Shown one piece after another: positions 37,701 through 46,700 of a stretch of DNA of 48,489 bases (the first letter of the stretch is position 1; every line of letters begins with the position of its first letter). This DNA comes from Saccoglossus kowalevskii (lineage: Eukaryota; Hemichordata; Enteropneusta; Harrimaniidae). The notes beneath the pieces are model-generated. The model saw only the letters and a program-made list of their open reading frames with translations. It did not search any database and had not been told where the DNA came from. The translations under genes were made by a program, and so were the position numbers. The stretch lies in assembly GCF_000003605.2 (NCBI RefSeq), contig NW_003116447.1:866266-914754 (forward strand), in the 5' to 3' direction.

Positions 37701-40700
37701 TTAGATAATGTGTTTTATGCTATTATATAATATTAACTGGGTTTTAATTTAGCGCATTTTCCAGTCAGCGAAATAAGCAAAATTAAAACCCAGTGAATAA
37801 TTAATCCTTTTACAGTAGTTTTATAATGACATACTCTTGTTTCTCGAAAAAATGGTCCAGTAACCCTAATTTTGTTTTTCATTTTTGGTGTGCTACTCGC
37901 ATTAACCTATAATAATAAAAGAATGAAAACTATGAAAAATAATCAATTTGATTATCAAGTGCCGTAAAATCATTTCTCTTTGCTATGTTTTTTAGGTCAA
38001 CAAAGTTGTTGTAGTCAGGCACCAGCTGGTTCATATTGTCGAAGTAAATGCCTTATGATATATGAATTAGATAACCCAAGTTCAGAAGATGAGTTGACAA
38101 TTAACAGATATTGCGGAGGAGGTGAAGGTTACGTACAAGTTCAGCAATGTGTGCATAATTACACAACATCTTTACCTGTCAGAGACCCTACAGAAAGTAA
38201 GATTTTTTTCAGTTTAGTTCGTTTCATTTTTAAGTTGTTCAAACTGGTACAGGTTAATGAAGAAATTCCTTTTTCTGTGGACAGGTGTATTTAGGATATC
38301 AAGATTGGCCAAATGACCATACTTTCCTTCAGTGTGAATACCTTTGTTATGATGGGCCAAGAATAACAGTTTTATTTTAAAAAATCTTGAAGTAATTTAT
38401 TCTACTAATTATGCACATCATCGAATGAAACTGTTGTTTAATTTCCAAATTGTCAAATGAACAGGCAATTTTAATATAAAGTACAATTTTTGGTATATGA
38501 AAATTCAGATATTATGATCTAAGACTGATATCATTCATTGTATGTTTTCAGTTAACATTTTGTAATAATCTTTACAATTATAAAAAAATTACAAAATTGC
38601 TTTACTTTAAAATGTCAATCCCAATGGTTAGATTCTATAACGAATATATAATTATTTATTGAAAACTAAAATTTCATTTTCTCTTAATGATTTCTATTTT
38701 ATATATTTCAGGTTTACATTGTTGTGAGTATGCTAGCGATGTAGCATGCAAGGACACGTGTCGTAACGTTCTACAAACAATGTCTAGGGATAGTGACATC
38801 ATGGATGGTTTAACGCAAACATGTGGTTTACCGCTACCACAGAATCCATTGTGGAAATGTTTTCTTTGGAATTCAGGTAAGGACTTGTCAATTTATTGTT
38901 TTAATTGGTAATTTGAGAATTAAACCCTTTGAATGCCGAAATGTGGAGTGCATCACCATAATCTCAAAATATACTATATTGTTTAACAAAATTATTATTA
39001 TAAAGTAATTGGCATGCTTTTCTAACTTGCACTAAAGGGAATTTTTTTTTTTATCAGTTATTGATTTTGGGCTTAATAAATAAATATAAACATTTTGGTA
39101 AATCCATCGTGGGTTTCAATTCATTCATATTTTTCATATTTTGTAATATTTTCCACATTTGTCTTCATTGCATGTAAGCTTGTTTAAGGTTCTATTGATT
39201 TCTATATTTTATCAAAATACATTTATTTAGATTAAACAAAGAAATTATAAAAAAAATTACACAAATTGTGATGACATCCGAATGTTTAAGACACAGTTGT
39301 CATTCTTGCCATAGAGGGCGTACTTTGAGATGATGAACACTTGTCAACTTGTGCAATAACAGAAAAATATTTATCTGGGGTTGGAGGTGGGCATTAAATC
39401 AATAGATATCACATGACTGTGAATAAATTATCTTAATGTGCTTTAACAGTTCACTTCCAACTGAATCCACAATATAAATGAACTTCATCCTACTTGCTTT
39501 TCGTCATCATCTTTTTGTCGTAAATTGAGGAAGAACTTGTTGTTCTCCAAAGTTTGCAACCCTTGACACTTGCTTCGTCTCTGATTACCTCCTTCTTTGT
39601 GTACAATATATTCATGTAATTGTTTGATTCTCAGGAAATAATGATCAAGAAGAAGATAATGGTTTATTAACAAATTCAGCATTAGATGGTGCTCACTTGG
39701 AATGCTGTTTTAAAGCATTTTCTCACACGTGTCGAGACTTGTGTGTAAAGGTTTGTATATGACTTTTTCTACCATTAGTATCGCATCTGTAATTCAGTTT
39801 AGTTTAAATTTGAAGATTTTAATTAATGGCGTTCAACATAATTTTGCAAATATTGCTATGAACTTGTTTCTTAAAGAAGCACAGCGAAAGTTTTACTGCT
39901 GCAAAAAAATTTCTTGTGCAACGGTCAAAAAAAAAAAACTGATGCATGCGAAACGCAAGTCAATTGTAAACAATGCTGACCCACCTCCTATCAAAAGCAA
40001 AACACTAACCCCTATATTAGTTTAGTTCACTTTTTTTTTTATGTATCTTCATGTACATTTTGTACATTACCTGTACATTTTGTACATTACCTGTACATTT
40101 TTATCATGTGTACAATGTTTTACTTTCACTGTCTAGTTTCTAGTCTGCATTTTTCATAGTTTCTTATGATTTTGACTCTCAGAATACAAAAATAATTTTG
40201 TTTCCTCTCCTCCAATTGAATGACTCACGTTTTCTTTGTGTCAATTTTAATTACCGATAATATAAAAGAATTTTGTCATTATATTTTGCAGTTATATACA
40301 CAAAATGGAGCTAATTCAAATGAATTTGACGAGCATTGCCAGTATCAACCTGCTGAGACAAACTTATTACAGTGTCTGGCTGATGGTAAGATCCACAAGA
40401 TAGTTTATATGCACAATTATTCAATATTTTTAATCATTTTAACTAAATTTAAATAAAAGTTCTAGCTTCAACTCTTCCATGAGATGTTGCAACATTACAC
40501 ATGGTGTGGGTTAGCTAATTTGTTGGTGACAAATGACCATCTTTATCTTGACTGTATATTTGAGAAAACAAATATCGGAGCCTGATATTCCCTAGTGTAA
40601 TGAACACATAATAATCGGTCTAGTTTCTGTTCGTCCTAGTTTCTCTATGGAAAAGTTTGTAATGGTTACGCTATGTTATATTTCATGTGTCTCAATCTTA

Positions 40701-43700
40701 GACGTTCCCTTCTGTTATATTTACACCACAAGGGTTTGATTTGAAACTTTGTATGCAACTAAGCACACCATCAGTTGAACCTTCTTTTTACTTCTCACAC
40801 AGTACAAGAGCCATGTCAGTTAGGGTGCAGTGGTTTAAATTATTGCAGTAATTTCAATGGAAGGTAAGTCATTACAGTTAGACCTATGTTATATTTAATA
40901 GTGAATTTGTGAATATTCTGCACATATTAATGACATGATTTGCATATTACATACCAGCAATACTAGTAGTTGTGATAGAATTATGTTGATGTTTTGATAT
41001 TTTAGCTTTCGTAAACAGAATATAAATACAGCGTCTTACTCAGTATTTGTGATTCACAGCAATTTTCTTAGAATTTGCCCACTAGCTTTGCTGTTTGTAC
41101 AATGTTTGTGCTTTTTCTCTCTATGTATTCATTTAAGGAATCACCAATCACACATTATGTGGAACTTGGCTGATAATGTATAATTATATACCACAAAATG
41201 CATTTTTCCCCCCTGCTTTTCAGACCAACAGATTTTTTCCGAAGTTGTACGGCAAGATCTGATCGAGGAGCTGAGGATGATATTAATTTGTGGCAGAATG
41301 GCAAAATTGAAATGCCATTTTTAGATATTCCAGTACTAGATATTAATTCCTGTGAACCTGCAATGTGGAAAGCTATTGCGTGTACATTACAAATAAAGCC
41401 ATGCCATAGTAAATCCCATGTTAACATGATATGCAAGTAAGTATACTGTAAAATGACTAATTTTCACTGGGTTTAAATTTCGCTGATTTACCATTTCAGG
41501 CATATTCAGTGGGTTATAAATTCACGGTTTTATCATTTAGATAATGTGTTCTTTGCTAAATTTGACATATTCACTAGGTTTTAATTTAGCGCATTTTCCA
41601 GTCAGCGAAATAAGCAAAATTAAAACCCAGTGAATAATTAATCCTTCTAGAGTATGTGTTTTGATGGAAAGTATTCCTAGTTACAGTGTAACCTGTCGCC
41701 AAAATAAACTGATCAGGAAAACCATTATTGCATTATCAAATCTCCCTTGCAGCATCGCAATATTCCTAGAAACAATTATTGCCAGTTGTTTATTTTGATT
41801 TCTGTAATCAAAAAAAGCCAAAGCTCTTGGATATGACAATTTTTATATAGATTCATTGATTTGGATTCAAAATTATGAAGAAAAAAAATATGAAATAGTG
41901 TATTTACTTTTGCTATGATGGTGATGGGGGGTGACTTATTAGAAAATTAGTGTATGGAAATCAGAAAGTCATTTTGTTTTCATTGTATATGTAATATACA
42001 TAATTTTCTATAATATCTTTTTTAATATCATTGTTTTTAGAAGAAATATTAGAATAAAATTAGTCAAGTATCTATTGTGAAAGAAGACTTTTGTTTTCAT
42101 ATTGTCAATGTGATAACTCAGTTATTTTGAGCTTTATAAAACTTGAATTTATTTCCATCTATAAACCAAAATGAGATCATTGATGAATTGTTTTTTCATC
42201 TTATAGGTCAGACTGTATTGCAATACTTGGAAAGTGTTTAGATGTCTCAAGGCTAAAGAGAGATGAAACGGCAGAAAGTTTATGTACAATGCTGTCTCCT
42301 AATGATGAGACAACACCCTGTATATCATTGAGCCAATATCTAGGTACTTGCATGAATAAATGTCTTGATTTCACAAATTGTGAATGTCACTGAAAATCAG
42401 AAAGTTACACAAAATGTTGTCATTACAAACAACATTGTCATATTATACTATACAACACTACAAAATACATAGTGGTGTAATCACATTATACTATACAACA
42501 CTACAAAACACATAGTGATGTAATCTGGTTATACCATAGAACACTAAAGAGAACACAATGGTGTAATCACATTATACCATACAACTCTACAAAAACACAC
42601 TGGTGTAATCACATTATACCATACAACACTAAATAGAACTCAATGGTTTAACCTCTTATACCATACAACAATACAAAAAACACAATGGTGTAATCACATT
42701 ATACCATACAACACTAAAAAGAACTCAATGGTATAACCACATACAATACTACAAAGACCCAATGGTGTAATCACATTATACCATAATAACACTAAAAAGA
42801 ACTCGATGGTATAACCTCTTATATCATACAACAATACAAAAAACACAATGGTGTAATCACATTATACAATACAACACTAAAAAGAACTCAATGGTGTGTA
42901 ACCTCTTATACCATACAACAATACAAAAAACACAATGGTGTAATCACATTATACCATACAACACTAAAAAGAACTCAATGGTATAACCACATACAATACT
43001 ACAAAGACCCAATGGTGTAATCACATTATACCATAATAACACTAAAAAGAACTCAATGGTGTAACCTCTTATATCATACAACAATACAAAAAACACAATG
43101 GTGTAATCACATTATACCATATAACACTAAAAAGAACTCAATGGTGTAACCTCTTATATCATACAACAATACAAAAAACACAATGGTGTAATCACATTAT
43201 ACAATACAATACAACACTAAAAAGAACTCAATGGTGTGTAACCTCTTATACCATACATCAATACAAAAAACACAATGGTGTAATCACATTATACCATACA
43301 ACACTAAAAAGAACTCAATGGTATAACCACATACAATACTACAAAGACCCAATGGTGTAATCACATTATACCATAATAACACTAAAAAGAACTCGATGGT
43401 ATAACCTCTTATACCATACAACAATACAAAAAGCATAATGGTGTAATCACATTATACAATACAACACTAAAAAGAACTCAATGGTGTGTAACCTCTTATA
43501 CCATACATCAATACAAAAAACACAATGGTATAATCACATTATACCATACAACACTAAAAAGAACTCAATGGTGTAACCTCTTATACCATACAACAATACA
43601 AAAAAACACAATGGTGTAATCACATTATACCATACAACACTACAAATTACAGTGGTGTAATCACATTATACCATACAACACTACAAATTACAGTGGTGTA

Positions 43701-46700
43701 ATCACATTATACATTCTATCATACAGAACATTATATTATATACACTACATATAATCACATTATACCATATTACTATCAAGTACTGTTGTGTAATAGCATT
43801 GATGTTTATTTCAGAACCAAGTAGTCATGGAGCAAGAATGCATGAAGTCTCAATTCCATGCCATAATAATCCCTGCAAAAATGAAAGTTTATCTTTACAT
43901 GAACTATGTAGTATCAACCGGGGATCCTGCAGTTATAATGATGTATGTCTTGATTATATGTGCCACGAAGGTAAGCTGTCAGATTTCAAATTTGGGTACA
44001 ATATACGGATATACATCACTAGTTTAGTTACTATGAAGGATTCTTCTCATGAAATACTGTAAAATACTTTATTTTAGCTGGAATTAATTTTCGCTGAAAA
44101 GACTTTTTGGGTGTTTTGTATGGAATTTATTTTCACTGATTTTTTTTTTTTGTGTGAGTTGAATGTAAAATATAGGAAACAAGGTTTATTCACTGGATTT
44201 TATTTTCACTAAATCATACCTTCAGGGAAAATAGTGAAAATTAATTCCAATCGAAAGTAAAGTATTTTACAGTAGTCATATGGTTAGTTTACATAACACT
44301 AATATTATAATTGCATCTATTGTGTTCATCATTGCTATAGTAATAACTAAAGTAGCCAAACTGTTTTAAGTCTAACGGCCACACTTATCTTGTAAATGTC
44401 ACAAAGCCAATAGCCGAGCGACGTTTACAAGATGCTAGTATGCACTGGTGCCCAGTGAGTTTGCATTGGTGCCCAGTGAGTTTGCATTGGTGCCCAGTAA
44501 GTTTGCACTGGTGCCCAGTGAGTTTGCACTGGTGCCCAGTAAGTTTGCACTGGTGCCCAGTGAGTTTGCACTGGTGCCCAGTGAGTTTACATTGGTGTCT
44601 AGTGAGTTTGCATTGGTGTCCAGTGAGTTTGCATTGGTGCCCAGTGAGTTTGCATTGGTGCCCAGTGAGTTTGCACTGGTGCCCAGTGAGTTTGCACTGG
44701 TGCCCAGTGAGTTTGCACTGGTGCCCAGTGAGTTTACATTGGTGTCTAGTGAGTTTGCATTGGTGTCCAGTGAGTTTGCATTGGTGCCCAGTGAGTTTGC
44801 ATTGGTGCCCAGTGAGTTTGCACTGGTGCCCAGTGAGTTTACATTGGTGTCTAGTGAGTTTGCATTGGTGCCCAGTGAGTTTGCATTGGTGCCCAGTGAG
44901 TTTGCATTGGTGTCTAGTGAGTTTGCATTGGTGTCCAGTGAGTTTACATTGGTGTCCAGTGAGTTTACATTGGTGTCCAGTGAGTTTACATTGGTGTCCA
45001 GTGAGTTTGCATTGGCACCCAGTGAGTTTGCATTGGTGCCTAGTGAGTTTGCACTGATACCTAGTGAGTTTGCACTGGTACCTAGTGAGTTTGCACTGGT
45101 ACCTAGTGAGTTTGCATTGGTGACCAGTGAGTTTGCATCGGTGACCAGTGAGTTTGCATTGGTGCCTAGTGAGTTTGCATTGGTGCCTAGTGAGTTTGCA
45201 TTGGTGCCTAGTGAGTTTGCATTGGTGCCTAGTGAGTTTGCATTGGTGCCTAGTGAGTTCGCATTGGTGCCTAGTGAGTTTGCATTGGTGCCTAGTGAGT
45301 TTGCATTGGTGCCTAGTGAGTTTGCATTGGTGCCTAGTGAGTTTGCATTGGTGTCTAGTGAGTTTGCATTGGTGTCTAGTGAGTTTGCATTGGTGCCTAG
45401 TGAGTTTGCATTGGTGCCCAGTGAGTTTGCATTGGTGCCCAGTGAGTTTGCATTGGTGCCCAGTGAGTTTGCACTGGTGCCCAGTGAGTTTGCACTGGTG
45501 CCCAGCGAGTTTACATTAGTGCCCAGCGAGTTTACATTAGTGCCCAGCGAGTTTACACTGGTGCCCAGCGAGTTTACACTGGTGCCCAGCGAGTTTACAC
45601 TGGTGCCCAGCGAGTTTACACTGGTGCCCAGCGAGTTTACACTGGTGCCCAGTGAGTTTACATTGATGCCCAGTGAGTTCGCATTGGTGGAAAAGGGTGC
45701 CTACTCAAATCAATGTTGTATTTTTCTAGGTTGTAAACTTGGTGATGGATCTGATTTCTTGGTTCCACAAGGCAGTTTTGTGAATATTGCTGATGCACCA
45801 TCAATGGATCAGGCCTGTTATAAAGTTTGCAAATGTGGGCATAGTAACATATTAGAAGACTGTCAGGCAATGAAATGTATTTCAACACAACCTTGTAAAG
45901 AAGGTGGACAAATTAAAGGTATGTCACCAATTGATGGATCCTCAAAAACTGACACGCTGGCACATGTTCACCTTGCATCTGGGTTTGATTCATCGCACCA
46001 ACTGTTTACCTTGTAGTATAAATCAGAGCACAGTCAGTCCAAACGTGCATTATTACATATAATAAATAATCCTCATTTGACAAGGATGATATCAAGCTCA
46101 CTGGAGCTTGGCGAGATCTTGTAATATATGAACCCACCGAAAACAGAACAATCAATATGAGTTTGCTTTTTACAACTGAATAATTTTGTAGTGTCACTGT
46201 AAAATCTGTGATCTGCCATAATATGAAAAGGATGAGTTAATATTATCAGATATGGTATTGGTTTATTGAATATTTATTTTATGATCAAAATCCTTTAATA
46301 ACTTCAAAATACCCTATTTTATTTTATTAGTAACATAAATGGCAGGTGTGCTATAATATAAAATTATATTTTAATGATCAAGTATATAATAAATGCTGTT
46401 TTTGTTGGTTTATGTGCTCTTTAATTTGAGATGTGCTTCAAATAGAGCAAACAACTGAGGCTTTGTTTAATATTTATTCCCATTTTGTGTATTTTGCAAG
46501 GAAATGTTAGTTTTGATACTGATAATACACAGGTTTTAATTTCATTCATAAAACTGCAATCGTTTTTTTTCAGATCACCACACTCACTTCCATGTGGATT
46601 GCAATACATGTTCTTGTTATGCTGGTGAGTTGATCTGTTCACTAAGGCAGTGTTTATCTGATGAAAGCACTGCGGAAGAAAGAAGACGATTTACAGGTCT

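Larger units (their letters stand above)
37818..41223 (+). other. RECK introns 7-12, compact region
   Basis: The introns between exons 7 and 13 are 360-760 bases each. They are AT-rich and hold no further gene. The only marked repeat is a 21-bp tandem near 40052-40110 (TGTACATTTTGTACATTACC). Confidence 0.7.

Noticed and set aside
41155..41436. Minus-strand 93-codon ORF over RECK exon 13
   Set aside because: Shadow of a highly conserved plus-strand exon, with no recognisable domain of its own.
44440..45519. Frame repeating LHWCPVS in the 21-bp array
   Set aside because: Low-complexity translation of a minisatellite. It does not enter exon 16 in frame.
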